64,000 nt of DNA from CAYYWP01 sp050176585 (GTDB lineage: Bacteria; Desulfobacterota; Binatia; HRBIN30; CADEER01), in NCBI GenBank assembly GCA_050176585.1, contig JBFXHX010000014.1, positions 1-64,000 on the forward strand, in the 5' to 3' direction. Made by a program: the position numbers and the translations under genes. Below, piece by piece: positions 52,644-61,276 of this stretch (positions are counted from its first letter, which is position 1; the number at the start of each line of letters is the position of its first letter). The notes beneath the pieces were generated by a model. That model ran no database searches. It worked only from the letters and a program-made list of their open reading frames with translations, and was not told where the DNA came from.

Positions 52644-53633
52644 TCAGGAGCCGCGGTCGACCAACTGTTCGACCAAGGCCAGCAGGTGATCGCGGTAGCG
52701 CGTGTCGGGCAATGCGAGCAGCGCGCTGCGCGCCGTCACCGCGTGTTGCGCGGCGAGCTGGTACCCGCGCGCAATCACCCCGGAGCGGCGGAGCCGGCCG
52801 AGCACGGCGCTCACCTCGCCCTCCGACAGCTCGGGCCGGGCAAACAGCCGCCGCAGCTCTTCGTCTTCCCCGAGCGCCAGGACGATTGGCAGTGACGGGT
52901 TGCCCTCGCGCACGTCGATCCCGATCGGCTTGCCGAGATTCAGCTCCGCGGCGGTGACGTCGAGGAGATCGTCGATCATCTGAAAGGCGAGCCCGACGTG
53001 ACGACCGCAGCGGGCCATGGCGTCGATCATCGACGCGTCGGCGCCGGCGAGGTAGGCGGCGGTCCGCGCGCCCACTTCGAAGAGCGAAGCCGTCTTGCGC
53101 GAGATCATCTCGAAATAGTCATCGTAGGTCACTTCTGCGCTGTGGCGCAGGCGCCCCTGCATGATCTCGCCCTCGGTGAGGGCGACGCAGGCTTCGGCCG
53201 ACCAGTCGATCACCTGCGCGTCGAACCGGCCGCAGATCTGAAAAGCGCGGCTGAACAGGAAGTCGCCCGTGACCAACGTCTCCGCGACGCCCCACTTCCG
53301 GCGCGCTGAATCGCGGCCGCGGCGCACCTGGCTGCCATCGATGATGTCATCGTGCAGCAGGCTGGCCGAGTGAATCAGCTCCAGCGCGGCGGCGAGGTCG
53401 ACGGCGTCGCGCACGTCGCGGCCCTCGCAGGCGTGAAACACGAGCAGGATCACGGTCGGCCGGGCGCGCTTGCCCCCGGCGCCGATCAGGTAACCCGCGA
53501 TCTCCGTAAGGCGGGGCTCGCGGGCCCGGAGGCAGCCGGCGAGTCGGTCTTCGACCATGCGCAGCTCATCGCCGACCAGTGTCGTGGGCGATGGCGGTGG
53601 TGGGACCGAGGCCGTCGGGCGAGCACTGCTCAC
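52644..53633 (-). CDS. Polyprenyl diphosphate synthase (trans, IspB/HepT-like)
   Basis: This 329-residue prenyltransferase makes long isoprenoid diphosphates for quinone side chains or lipid carriers. Both aspartate-rich motifs are present: DDIID at 95-99 (HDDIIDGSQVRRG) and DDLLD at 221-225 (FQMIDDLLDVTA). GGKRARP binds isopentenyl diphosphate. Residue bulk before the first motif (HSASLLHDD) suggests a long-chain product, typically C30-C50, but the exact length cannot be read. The start is GTG 53633. Its substrate could come from the ispG pathway. A strong promoter precedes it. Confidence 0.92.
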   Translation of the reverse strand: MSSARPTASVPPPPSPTTLVGDELRMVEDRLAGCLRAREPRLTEIAGYLIGAGGKRARPTVILLVFHACEGRDVRDAVDLAAALELIHSASLLHDDIIDGSQVRRGRDSARRKWGVAETLVTGDFLFSRAFQICGRFDAQVIDWSAEACVALTEGEIMQGRLRHSAEVTYDDYFEMISRKTASLFEVGARTAAYLAGADASMIDAMARCGRHVGLAFQMIDDLLDVTAAELNLGKPIGIDVREGNPSLPIVLALGEDEELRRLFARPELSEGEVSAVLGRLRRSGVIARGYQLAAQHAVTARSALLALPDTRYRDHLLALVEQLVDRGS

Positions 53634-53678
53634 GCGGGCGCTCCGCGCTGTCGGCGAACCTGCATGGGGGGCGCGGGG

Positions 53679-53706
53679 ATCATGTCAGGTTCCGATCGAC
53701 TGTCAA
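53679..53706 (-). promoter_or_regulatory. Strong sigma-70 promoter for the polyprenyl synthase gene
   Basis: On the minus strand a perfect TTGACA (53706-53701) is followed by a 16-base spacer and CATGAT (53684-53679). Transcription would start near 53672, about 40 nt before the GTG start. This is the best consensus promoter in the window. Confidence 0.62.
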
Positions 53707-53725
53707 GGCAACCGACCAGTCTGCG

Positions 53726-53754
53726 TTGCGTTCGCATCGGGCAGTCGTTACGTT
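53726..53754 (+). promoter_or_regulatory. Candidate promoter for DUF971-mrp, leaderless geometry
   Basis: TTGCGT (53726-53731), a 17-base spacer and TACGTT (53749-53754) put the expected start at about 53761, one base before the GTG at 53762. It is divergent from the polyprenyl synthase promoter, with the -35 boxes 19 bp apart. Confidence 0.42.
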
Positions 53755-53761
53755 CCGGCTC

Positions 53762-54091
53762 GTGACGCCGTCGCAGAATCCAGTTGAGATCCGGCGGCTC
53801 GGTACGCGTGCCGTGCGCATCGTCTGGGCCGACGGTCACGCGAGTGAATACGTGAACCGCTACCTGCGCGAGCACTGCCCCTGTGCCGCGTGCCGTCTCC
53901 AGCCGCGCCAGTCGCTGCCCGTACTCGGCTCCGAGGAGGACCTGTACCCGGTGCAAGTCGCGGTCGTTGGCCGGTACGCGCTGAGCGTCGAGTGGAGCGA
54001 TGGTCACGATAGCGGCATCTACAGCTATCGGACCCTGCGCGAGATCTGCCCGTGCGCGGAGTGCCACACGGCCGTGGCGGCCGCGTCATGA
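53762..54091 (+). CDS. DUF971 domain protein
   Basis: This 109-residue protein has the DUF971 pattern: PVEIRRLGTRAVRIVWADGH, then YLREHCPCAAC, a second strand set (YALSVEWSDGHDSGIYSY) and a closing ICPCAEC. Two CPC-x2-C pairs could bind iron or zinc. In plants and bacteria this domain occurs at the N-terminus of gamma-butyrobetaine hydroxylase or next to Mrp/ApbC iron-sulfur carriers, as here. The stop overlaps the mrp ATG (ATGA), so it is translationally coupled. A role in iron-sulfur delivery is inferred from this pairing. Confidence 0.8.
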   Translation: MTPSQNPVEIRRLGTRAVRIVWADGHASEYVNRYLREHCPCAACRLQPRQSLPVLGSEEDLYPVQVAVVGRYALSVEWSDGHDSGIYSYRTLREICPCAECHTAVAAAS

Positions 54092-55137
54092 GCACGCTCG
54101 AGGACGTCCGGGAACGCCTCACCGAGGTGCGTCCCGCCGGGTTGAATCGGGACATCGTGGCCGCCGGCCTCGTCCGCGACGTCGACCTGCGCGACGGCAT
54201 CGTGACGGTCACCCTGCTGCCGGGCCCACTGCCGGCCTCGATTCGCGATGCCACCGTAGCCGACATCGAACGCGCCGTCGGTGCCTTGCCGGGCGTGCGC
54301 CGCGTGGCGGTGCAGGTCGCCAGGGCCCCAGAGCAGGCGATGACGCCGATTCCCGGCGTGGCCGATATCATCGCCGTCGCCAGCACCAAGGGCGGCGTGG
54401 GCAAGTCGACGGTCGCGGTGAACCTCGCGTGCGCGCTCGCGCGCTCGGGGCAGCGCGTCGGCATTCTCGATGCCGACATCTACGGGCCGAGCCTGCCGAC
54501 CATGCTCGGATTGTCCGGCCGCCCGCGCGTGGGGGAGGAGAACAAGGTCTTTCCGCTCGAGAAATACGGCTTGCGCGCGATGTCGATGGGGTTCTTTCTC
54601 GAGGAGAGTTCCCCGGTCATCTGGCGCGGCCCGCTCGTCACCGGGCTGCTGCGCCAGTTCCTGAAAGACGTGCAATGGGGCGAGCTGGATCAGCTCATCA
54701 TCGACCTGCCGCCGGGGACCGGCGACGCGCAGCTGACGTTGGCGCAGCAGGTGCCGTTGTCGGGCGGTGTGGTGGTGACCACGCCGCAGGCCGTGTCCGT
54801 CATCGACGTGGAGCGCGGCATCGCGATGCTCAATCAGGTGAACACCCCGCTCCTGGGGCTGGTGGAGAACATGAGCGAGTACGTATGCGCGCACTGCGGC
54901 ACGCGCGACGCGATCTTCGGCAGCGGCGGGGCGGCCGCGCTCGCCGAGCGATTCGCCGTCCCGGTGCTCGCGCGGATCCCGCTCGAGCCCGCGGTGCGGG
55001 CCAGCGGTGATGCCGGGACGCCGATCGTGGTGGACCGCCCGGAGCACCCGGTGAGCCGCGCGTATCTCGAGTTGGCGGAGCACGTGCTCGACGGCGTCGA
55101 AGCCGCGCGGTCTGCCGCGCCGCGCATCGTCGGCTGA
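54088..55137 (+). CDS. Mrp/ApbC-family iron-sulfur cluster carrier
   Basis: This 349-residue protein has an N-terminal MIP18/DUF59 domain (about 1-80) and a P-loop ATPase of the Mrp/Nbp35 class. The deviant Walker A KGGVGKST is at 101-108, with LDADIYGPSLPTMLG and IIDLPPGTGDAQLT following. A CxxC pair in EYVCAHCG (about 268-271) binds a bridging cluster. Such carriers deliver [4Fe-4S] clusters to enzymes; candidate clients here are ThiC, IspG and the type 4 uracil-DNA glycosylase. ATG 54088 overlaps the DUF971 stop. Confidence 0.93.
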   Translation: MSTLEDVRERLTEVRPAGLNRDIVAAGLVRDVDLRDGIVTVTLLPGPLPASIRDATVADIERAVGALPGVRRVAVQVARAPEQAMTPIPGVADIIAVASTKGGVGKSTVAVNLACALARSGQRVGILDADIYGPSLPTMLGLSGRPRVGEENKVFPLEKYGLRAMSMGFFLEESSPVIWRGPLVTGLLRQFLKDVQWGELDQLIIDLPPGTGDAQLTLAQQVPLSGGVVVTTPQAVSVIDVERGIAMLNQVNTPLLGLVENMSEYVCAHCGTRDAIFGSGGAAALAERFAVPVLARIPLEPAVRASGDAGTPIVVDRPEHPVSRAYLELAEHVLDGVEAARSAAPRIVG

Positions 55138-55162
55138 CGCTGCGCTCTGTCTGCGGCGCGCG

Positions 55163-55191
55163 TTGCGGCCTCGGCGGGGCTCCGTTATAAC
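55163..55191 (+). promoter_or_regulatory. Candidate promoter for the lipid/coaBC gene run
   Basis: TTGCGG (55163-55168), a 17-base spacer and TATAAC (55186-55191) form a good -10 and a fair -35. The start would be near 55198, only about 10 nt before the ATG at 55208, with no ribosome site in the leader. Confidence 0.5.
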
Positions 55192-55207
55192 GCGCGGGTT
55201 ATCGTCG

Positions 55208-55942
55208 ATGTCGCGCGCGCTGTTCGCCCTGTTTAACCTCGGCCTGATCGTGGGCACGGCCTGGATCGGCGTGCAGCGCTACTGGCGCACGCAGCCCGAC
55301 GTCTCGGGCGTCAAGGGCTCGCCGATGCTCAGTCAGCGCGTGCGCGCCTGGTACTTCAGCAATCTCACACCGTTCGAGAGCTTGTTCGTACGCCTCGGAG
55401 TACGGCCGATAGCGCTCACGTACGCACAGGGACTGGTCAGCATCGGCGTCGCGCTGGCGTATGCGACCGGGCTGGTATTTACGGCCGGGTTTCTCGTGCT
55501 GTTCACCGGCACGCTCGATGTCCTGGACGGCAAAGTGGCGCGCCGCACGAACGGCGCCAGCCCGCGCGGAGCGTTTCTGGACTCCGTCATGGATCGCTAC
55601 GCCGAGTTCATCGGATATGTCGGGTTGATGGTGCTGTTCGGGAGGGGCTGGCGCGTGTGGGCGGTGCTGGTGGCCATTCTCGGCAGCACGATGGTCAGCT
55701 ACGCGCGCGCGCGTGCCGAGGGCCTCGGCGTGCGCTGTGAAGTGGGCTGGCTGCAGCGCCCGGAGCGGTTCGTCATCCTCGGGTTCGGCTCCGTGTTCAG
55801 CTCAATCGCGGTCCACGTGCTCGGCGGCGATCACGTGCTCCTGGTGGCGACCATTGTGCTGCTGGCCGTGCTGTCCCATGTCACCGCGGTACAGCGCATC
55901 ACCTACGTGAGCCGCGCGTTGGAGAAAATGCCTCATGCCTGA
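55208..55942 (+). CDS. CDP-alcohol phosphatidyltransferase family protein
   Basis: This 244-residue membrane protein holds the full CDP-alcohol transferase motif in LDVLDGKVARRTNGASPRG followed by AFLDSVMDR, with all aspartates. Flanking residues (SPRGAFLDSVMDRYAEF) fit the PgsA/phosphatidylinositol-phosphate-synthase-like group, which makes phospholipid precursors from CDP-diacylglycerol. It has about five helices; the N-terminal helix and the FSNLTPFESLFVRLGV segment precede the motif. It begins a tightly packed run with a 58-aa membrane protein and a flippase-like protein, overlapping the former by 8 bp. Confidence 0.87.
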   Translation: MSRALFALFNLGLIVGTAWIGVQRYWRTQPDVSGVKGSPMLSQRVRAWYFSNLTPFESLFVRLGVRPIALTYAQGLVSIGVALAYATGLVFTAGFLVLFTGTLDVLDGKVARRTNGASPRGAFLDSVMDRYAEFIGYVGLMVLFGRGWRVWAVLVAILGSTMVSYARARAEGLGVRCEVGWLQRPERFVILGFGSVFSSIAVHVLGGDHVLLVATIVLLAVLSHVTAVQRITYVSRALEKMPHA

Positions 55943-56111
55943 GCTGCGCGGCAAAGGCTGGCGTGTGCTCGGCTACTTCACCTGGATGCTCGGGGCCGGT
56001 GTGGTACTCGATAGCGCCGCGCTCGGGCCGGGAGCCGTCCTGCTGGGCCTCGGCGCGGCGCTGTTCGCGCTCGGCGCGATCCAGTCGCTCAGGAGCGCGA
56101 GGACCGCGTGA
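55935..56111 (+). CDS. Small membrane protein between lipid synthase and flippase genes, 58 aa
   Basis: ATG 55935 lies inside the end of the preceding gene (8-bp overlap), and the TGA at 56109 overlaps the next start by GTGA. The product is short and hydrophobic: WRVLGYFTWMLGAGVVLDSAALG, then AVLLGLGAALFALGAIQSLR, probably two membrane helices with a basic end. The overlaps on both sides make a real gene likely and suggest a shared complex. No family is recognised. Confidence 0.6.
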   Translation: MPELRGKGWRVLGYFTWMLGAGVVLDSAALGPGAVLLGLGAALFALGAIQSLRSARTA

Positions 56112-57088
56112 GCCGTCGCGCGGTGCGGATCACCGTCAGCGTCGCGATCTCGGCGCTGTTTCTCGCTTTCGCCGTACGCGGCGTGCACTGGGGCGAGGCC
56201 GGGGCCGCGCTGCGCGGTGCGAACTACGTGTGGGTCCTCCTGATGCTGCCGATCACGGTATGGACGCTGTTGATCCGCGCCCAGCGCTGGCGCGTGTTTC
56301 TGCTCGCCGTCGGCTCGGCGCCGCTCCCCCCCCGCGTCTCGGCGACGAATATCGGCTTCATGGCCAATATGGTCCTGCCGCTGCGCATCGGCGAGGTCGT
56401 GCGGCCGGTGCTGCTGGCGCGGCGCGCCAATCTGCCGCTGAGCGGGGTGCTCGCGAGCGTGCTCCTCGAGCGCATCTTCGACATGTTCACGATCCTGCTG
56501 CTCTTCGGCCTGTCGGCGAGCCTGGTCGGGGTGTCCGTCCAAGTACAGCAGTGGGGCTGGATGCTGAGCGGGCTCGCCTTTGCGGTCGCGGCGTTAATCG
56601 CCGTGATCCGCGTGCAGGAGCCGCTCGCGCTGAGCGTCGCGCGGCGGCTGAGCGGGCTCGTCGGGGAGCGCATCGGCGCTCCGCTGTTCTCGTTCGTACA
56701 GGGCTTCGTGCACGCGCTTCGCATGCTGGACAGCCCACGCGCCTATCTGCGGGCGTTCGGCTGGTCGGTGTACCTGTGGGTAGCGATCTCGATCATCTAC
56801 GTGTTCGGCTTCTGGGCCTTCCACCTCGACGTCCCGGCGGTGCGCGGCGCGCTGGTGATGACCACGCTGGTCGCCATCGCGGTCTCCGTGCCGTCCGCGC
56901 CGGGCTTCATCGGGTCGTTTCAGCTCGGCTGTGTGGTCGGCCTGAAGATCTTCGGCGTGGGGGAGAGCAGCGCGATCGCGTTTTCCCTGATCGTGCACCT
57001 GACGCAGTTTGTCGGCGTGATCGGCGCGGGACTATACTCGCTCTGGCGCGAGAACATGAGCCTGCGCGACGTCGAAGCGATGAAGTAG
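56108..57088 (+). CDS. Flippase-like membrane protein (UPF0104 / LPG synthase TM-domain family)
   Basis: This 326-residue protein has about eight helices and the family blocks TNIGFMANMVLPLRIGEVVRP, GVLASVLLERIFDMFTILLL and VPSAPGFIGSFQLGCVVGLKI, with the conserved RxGE and PGxIG motifs. It starts at GTG 56108 overlapping the small upstream gene. The family is linked to lipid or lipid-linked sugar translocation. It neighbours a CDP-alcohol transferase, as does the homologue at 8904-10025, so the two pairs may handle different lipids. Substrate unknown. Confidence 0.85.
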   Translation: MSRRAVRITVSVAISALFLAFAVRGVHWGEAGAALRGANYVWVLLMLPITVWTLLIRAQRWRVFLLAVGSAPLPPRVSATNIGFMANMVLPLRIGEVVRPVLLARRANLPLSGVLASVLLERIFDMFTILLLFGLSASLVGVSVQVQQWGWMLSGLAFAVAALIAVIRVQEPLALSVARRLSGLVGERIGAPLFSFVQGFVHALRMLDSPRAYLRAFGWSVYLWVAISIIYVFGFWAFHLDVPAVRGALVMTTLVAIAVSVPSAPGFIGSFQLGCVVGLKIFGVGESSAIAFSLIVHLTQFVGVIGAGLYSLWRENMSLRDVEAMK

Positions 57089-57090
57089 CG

Positions 57091-58347
57091 ATGGCGCAAT
57101 CTCTCGATGGCAAGACGATCGTCGTCGGCCTGAGCGGCGGCATCGCCTGTTACAAGGCCGCCGAGGTCGTGCGCCTGTTGCGCGGGCGCGGCGCCCGCGT
57201 CCGCGTCGTGATGACCCGTCACGCCCAAGAGTTCGTCACCCCGTTGACTCTCCAGACCCTCTCGGGAGAGCAGGTGTCCACCGAGCTGTTCGACCTGACG
57301 CAGGAGTCGGAGATCGGCCACATTCGCCTGGCCGATTCCGCCGACACCGTGGTGGTCGCACCGGCGACCGCGAACCTGATCGGCAAAGCCGCCGCTGGGC
57401 TCGCGGACGACCTGCTCAGCACGGTGCTGCTGGCGACCCGCGCGCCGGTGCTGCTGGCGCCGGCGATGAACGTGCACATGTGGGAGAACGCGCTGGTGCA
57501 GGACAACCTGGCCCGCCTCCGCGAGCGGGACTGGCGGGTGATCGAGCCCGGCGCGGGCTCGCTCGCCTGCGGCTACGAAGGGGTCGGGCGCTTGGCCGAG
57601 CCGGCGGTCATCGTCACCGAGGTCGAGCGCGCGGTCGGACCGGGCGATCTGCGCGCGGAGCGCGTCCTGGTCACGGCGGGACCGACGCGCGAACCGGTCG
57701 ACCCGGTGCGCTTCCTCTCCAATCGCTCCAGCGGCCGCATGGGCCGCGCGTTGGCAGCGGCGGCGTGGCGCCGCGGGGCCGAGGTGGTCCTCATCGACGG
57801 CCCGACCGCGCTCCCGCCCCCGCACGGCGTGCGCTGTGTGCGGGTGGGCACGGCCGCCGAGATGCGCGAGGCGGTGCTGCGCGAGTTCGAAACGGCGACG
57901 ATGCTGTGCATGGCCGCGGCCGTGGCGGACTACCGCCCGGCGACATCGGCGCGGCAAAAGATGAAGAAGGGCGACGGGCCCATCCGATTGGAGCTCGAGC
58001 CGACCGCCGACATCCTGGCGGAGCTGCGCGGGCGCACCGACGGGCGGCTGGTGATCGGGTTCGCGGCGGAGACCGAGAACGTCGGCGGCAATGCCGAGCG
58101 GAAGTTGCGCACCAAGGGGCTCGACCTGATCGTCGCCAACGACGTATCGGGCCCGCACGCCGGGTTCGAGGTCGAGACGAACGCGGTGACCCTGATCGAT
58201 GCGGGTGGTGCTACCGAGGTGCCGCTGGCGAGCAAGGAGGAGATCGCGGACCGGATTCTCGATCGCGCGCTGGCGCTGCGCCGCGGTCGCGGCGCGAAGA
58301 CGGTCCGCCCGGTCGCGCCAGCCCCCTCCGCGCGCGCGCGGCGCTGA
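57091..58347 (+). CDS. coaBC: Bifunctional phosphopantothenoylcysteine decarboxylase/synthetase CoaBC
   Basis: This 418-residue enzyme carries out two steps of coenzyme A synthesis. The N-terminal CoaC part has the flavin loop GLSGGIACYKAAE, His77 (EIGHIRLAD), the PAMN motif (124-127) and Cys160 in ACGYEGVGRL. The C-terminal CoaB part (from about 190) has VTAGPTREPVDPVRFLSNRSSG, AAVADYRP, a KMKK lysine block and GFAAET. It starts 2 bp after the flippase-like gene. Length is standard and no active-site residue is missing. Confidence 0.96.
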   Translation: MAQSLDGKTIVVGLSGGIACYKAAEVVRLLRGRGARVRVVMTRHAQEFVTPLTLQTLSGEQVSTELFDLTQESEIGHIRLADSADTVVVAPATANLIGKAAAGLADDLLSTVLLATRAPVLLAPAMNVHMWENALVQDNLARLRERDWRVIEPGAGSLACGYEGVGRLAEPAVIVTEVERAVGPGDLRAERVLVTAGPTREPVDPVRFLSNRSSGRMGRALAAAAWRRGAEVVLIDGPTALPPPHGVRCVRVGTAAEMREAVLREFETATMLCMAAAVADYRPATSARQKMKKGDGPIRLELEPTADILAELRGRTDGRLVIGFAAETENVGGNAERKLRTKGLDLIVANDVSGPHAGFEVETNAVTLIDAGGATEVPLASKEEIADRILDRALALRRGRGAKTVRPVAPAPSARARR

Positions 58348-58406
58348 AGCGGCCGCTCCCGCCAATTGCAGCGGGGGCAGGGCGGGTGGTAGCGATCGAC
58401 TACGCG

Positions 58407-59189
58407 ATGGCCCCGGACCCTGCTACGGAGCTGCGAATGCTCCTCGCCAATCTGCGCGCGCAAATCGAGTGGCAACGCGATTGCGGAGCGCCGTGGTTGC
58501 CCGCGGCGGAGCGCGAGATCGCGAGTCTGCAGGCCGCGGCTGCGCAGCCGGCGGGCGGCCGCCCTATCGCGGCCCCCCCGGCTGTCCAAGCCGCGACCGC
58601 ACCGCGCGGTGCGGAGCACGACGGAGCGGGTGTGGCCACGCTCTCGGGGCTGCGCGCGCACATCGGCGATTGTACGCGTTGCAAGCTCGCAGGCGGGCGG
58701 ACCAACCTGGTGTTCGGCATCGGCAGCCCGACCGCCGATCTGATGTTCGTCGGTGAGGGTCCCGGGCACGACGAGGACCTCCAGGGAGAGCCCTTCGTCG
58801 GCCGCGCGGGGCAGATGCTGACCGAGATCATCACCAAAGGCATGAAATTGCGTCGCGAAGACGTCTACATCGCCAACGTCGTGAAGTGCCGCCCACCGGG
58901 CAATCGCAATCCGGAGCCGGACGAGATTGCGAGCTGCATGCCCTTCCTCCAGCGCCAGATCGAGCTCGTGGCCCCGCGCGTGATCGTCGCGCTCGGCACG
59001 TTCGCCGCGCAGACATTGTTGGGCGTGAAGACGCCGATTACGCGGATGCGCGGGACGTGGCAGCCATACCGCGACATCAAGGTCATGCCGACCTTTCACC
59101 CGGCCTATCTGCTGCGCAACCCGGCGGACAAGCGCCTGGTCTGGGCCGACATCAAGCTGGTGATGGCCGAGCTGGGATTGCCGATCTGA
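58407..59189 (+). CDS. Type 4 uracil-DNA glycosylase
   Basis: This 260-residue iron-sulfur repair enzyme removes uracil from DNA. The cluster ligands appear as CTRCKL and, later, VKCRPPGNRNPEPDEIASC. Catalytic and uracil-binding blocks are VGEGPGHDEDLQGEPFVGRAG and the C-terminal HPAYLLRNP. The first 90 residues are a disordered Ala/Pro-rich extension common in high-GC bacteria. ATG 58407 is chosen; GTG 58386 is also in frame. Its stop overlaps the next start (TGATG). Confidence 0.94.
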   Translation: MAPDPATELRMLLANLRAQIEWQRDCGAPWLPAAEREIASLQAAAAQPAGGRPIAAPPAVQAATAPRGAEHDGAGVATLSGLRAHIGDCTRCKLAGGRTNLVFGIGSPTADLMFVGEGPGHDEDLQGEPFVGRAGQMLTEIITKGMKLRREDVYIANVVKCRPPGNRNPEPDEIASCMPFLQRQIELVAPRVIVALGTFAAQTLLGVKTPITRMRGTWQPYRDIKVMPTFHPAYLLRNPADKRLVWADIKLVMAELGLPI

Positions 59190-60511
59190 TGCACCACTGG
59201 CCGCCGTTGGCGCTCGCGCTGATCACGCTGCTCTGCACGGCGGCACCCGCGCTGGCGCGCACGCCAGCGGCGGGCGCCGCGCACGCGCCAGGCGAGGTTC
59301 TCCTGCTCACCGTCGACGGCATCATCAACCCGGCGACCGTCACCTACATTCGGGACGCCATCGCACGCGCCGACGAGAGCGGCGCGGCGGCGGTCCTCAT
59401 CCAGCTCGATACGCCCGGCGGCTTGTTGGAGTCCGCGAAGATCATCGTGAAAGAGCTACTCGGCGCTCCGGTGCCGGTGATCGTGTACGTCGCTCCGCGC
59501 GGCGCGGGCGCGACCTCGGCCGGGGTCTTCGTCACGCTGGCGGCGCACGTGGCCGCGATGGCGCCCGGGACGAACATCGGCGCGGCGCACCCGGTGGGCC
59601 AGCAGGGCGAGAACATTAAAGGCGATCTCGGGGAGAAGATCGAGAACTTCGCCGCGTCGCTGAGCCGCAGTATCGCCGCGCAGCGCGGCCGCAACGTGGA
59701 CTGGGCGGAGAAGGCGGTGCGCAAGAGCGTGTCGATCACGGAGACCGAGGCGGTCAAGCTGAAGGTGGTCGACTTCGTCGCCGGCTCGGTGGAAGAGGTG
59801 CTCGCCAAGGCCAGCGGACGAGTGGTGGACGTCGACGGGCAAAAGGTGACGCTCGCTTTGCAGGGCGCGAGCGTGGTGCCGGTCGACATGCGCCTGAGCG
59901 AGAGGTTCCTCGATTTCCTCGCCCACCCGCAAGTCGCCTACATCTTATTGATGCTCGGATTGCTCGGCCTCTACGTCGAGTTCTCGAACCCCGGCGTCAT
60001 CTTTCCCGGCGTCGCCGGAGCGATCTGCCTGGTGCTCGGGTTGGCGGCCATGCAGATGCTCTCGGCGAACTGGGCGGGGGTGGTGCTGATCATCCTCGGG
60101 CTCGCCATGCTGATCAGCGAGGTGTTCCTGCCCAGCGGCGTGCTCGCGATCGGCGGCATCGCGGCGTTTGTGATCGGCTCGTTGCTGCTCTTCGATGCCC
60201 GCGAGCCGGTTTTGCGACTCGACCGCGGCCTCATCGTCGGCGCCGCCGCCACGCTCGGCATCTTCTCGCTGACCGTCGGGTGGCTCGTCGTGCGCTCGCA
60301 GCGGCGCAAGCCCGCGGTCGGCGCGGAGGGCATGATCGGCGAGGTCGGACAGGTGCGCCGACTCTTGGGACCGGACCGGCGGGTGAAGGTGTTCGTGCAC
60401 GGCGAATACTGGGATGCCGAGGCGGAAGACGAGGTCGAGGTCGGCCAGCCGGTGCAAGTAGTCGCGGTGGACGGGTTGCGCATGCGCGTGCGGCGCGCCG
60501 CGACGCCCTGA
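59189..60511 (+). CDS. NfeD-family membrane protein with ClpP-like serine protease domain
   Basis: This 440-residue long-form NfeD has a signal peptide (1-23) and a periplasmic ClpP/crotonase-fold protease (about 34-235) with catalytic Ser110 (GAGATSAGVFVTL); a downstream Lys serves as base, as in archaeal 1510-N protease. Membrane helices follow at about 250-360, then a C-terminal OB-fold NfeD domain (about 370-440, GMIGEVGQVRRLLGP). Long NfeD proteins cut stomatin tails; a stomatin-like slipin follows 12 bp downstream, the classical pair. It overlaps the glycosylase stop by one base. Confidence 0.94.
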   Translation: MHHWPPLALALITLLCTAAPALARTPAAGAAHAPGEVLLLTVDGIINPATVTYIRDAIARADESGAAAVLIQLDTPGGLLESAKIIVKELLGAPVPVIVYVAPRGAGATSAGVFVTLAAHVAAMAPGTNIGAAHPVGQQGENIKGDLGEKIENFAASLSRSIAAQRGRNVDWAEKAVRKSVSITETEAVKLKVVDFVAGSVEEVLAKASGRVVDVDGQKVTLALQGASVVPVDMRLSERFLDFLAHPQVAYILLMLGLLGLYVEFSNPGVIFPGVAGAICLVLGLAAMQMLSANWAGVVLIILGLAMLISEVFLPSGVLAIGGIAAFVIGSLLLFDAREPVLRLDRGLIVGAAATLGIFSLTVGWLVVRSQRRKPAVGAEGMIGEVGQVRRLLGPDRRVKVFVHGEYWDAEAEDEVEVGQPVQVVAVDGLRMRVRRAATP

Positions 60512-60523
60512 AAAGGAGTGGCG

Positions 60524-61276
60524 ATGTTCTTGAGTCCCCTGCTGCCCATCGTGCTCATCGGGATGCTGCTGCTGATCAGCGGCATCAAGGTGCTCAAGGA
60601 ATTCGAGCGGGGCGTCATCTTTCGGCTGGGCCGGCTGGTCGGGGCGCGCGGCCCCGGGCTCGTCTACGTCATCCCGTTCGTCGAGAAGATCGTGCGCGTC
60701 GATCTGCGCACGGTGACCATGGACGTCCCGCCGCAGGACGTCATCACCAAGGACAACGTATCGGTGAAGGTGAACGCTGTCCTCTACTTCCGCGTCGTGG
60801 ACCCGCAGCGCGCGATCACCGAGGTGGTGGACTACCTCTTCGCGACGTCCCAGCTCGCGCAGACGACCCTGCGCAGCGTCTGCGGGCAGCGCGAGATGGA
60901 CGAGCTGCTCGCAGAGCGCGAACAGATCAACCTACACATCCAGGAGATCCTCGATACGCAAACCGATGCCTGGGGCATCAAGGTCGTCACCGTCGAGATC
61001 AAGCACATCGATCTGCCGCAGGAGATGCAGCGCGCCATGGCGCGCCAAGCCGAGGCCGAGCGCGAGCGCCGCGCCAAGGTCATCAACGCCGAAGGTGAGT
61101 TTCAGGCGGCGCAGCGCCTGGCTGAGGCGTCGCACATCATCGCCCAGCATCCGACTGCGCTGCAGTTGCGCTTTCTGCAGACGCTGACCGAGGTCGCAAC
61201 CGAGCACAGCTCGACCACCATCTTTCCGCTGCCGATCGATCTCATCAAGCCCTTCGCGCCGCCGAAGTCGGAATGA
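60524..61276 (+). CDS. Slipin (stomatin/prohibitin family)
   Basis: This 250-residue membrane-scaffold protein has one N-terminal hydrophobic hairpin (3-22) and an SPFH domain: FERGVIFRLGRLVGARGPGLV, IPFVEKIVRVDLRT, MDVPPQDVITKDNVSVKVNAV. A coiled coil (EMQRAMARQAEAERERRAKVI) follows, with a hydrophobic C-terminal end. Slipins form microdomains and are substrates or partners of the NfeD protease encoded just upstream. The ATG at 60524 has AAGGAG 7 bases before it. Confidence 0.95.
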   Translation: MFLSPLLPIVLIGMLLLISGIKVLKEFERGVIFRLGRLVGARGPGLVYVIPFVEKIVRVDLRTVTMDVPPQDVITKDNVSVKVNAVLYFRVVDPQRAITEVVDYLFATSQLAQTTLRSVCGQREMDELLAEREQINLHIQEILDTQTDAWGIKVVTVEIKHIDLPQEMQRAMARQAEAERERRAKVINAEGEFQAAQRLAEASHIIAQHPTALQLRFLQTLTEVATEHSSTTIFPLPIDLIKPFAPPKSE

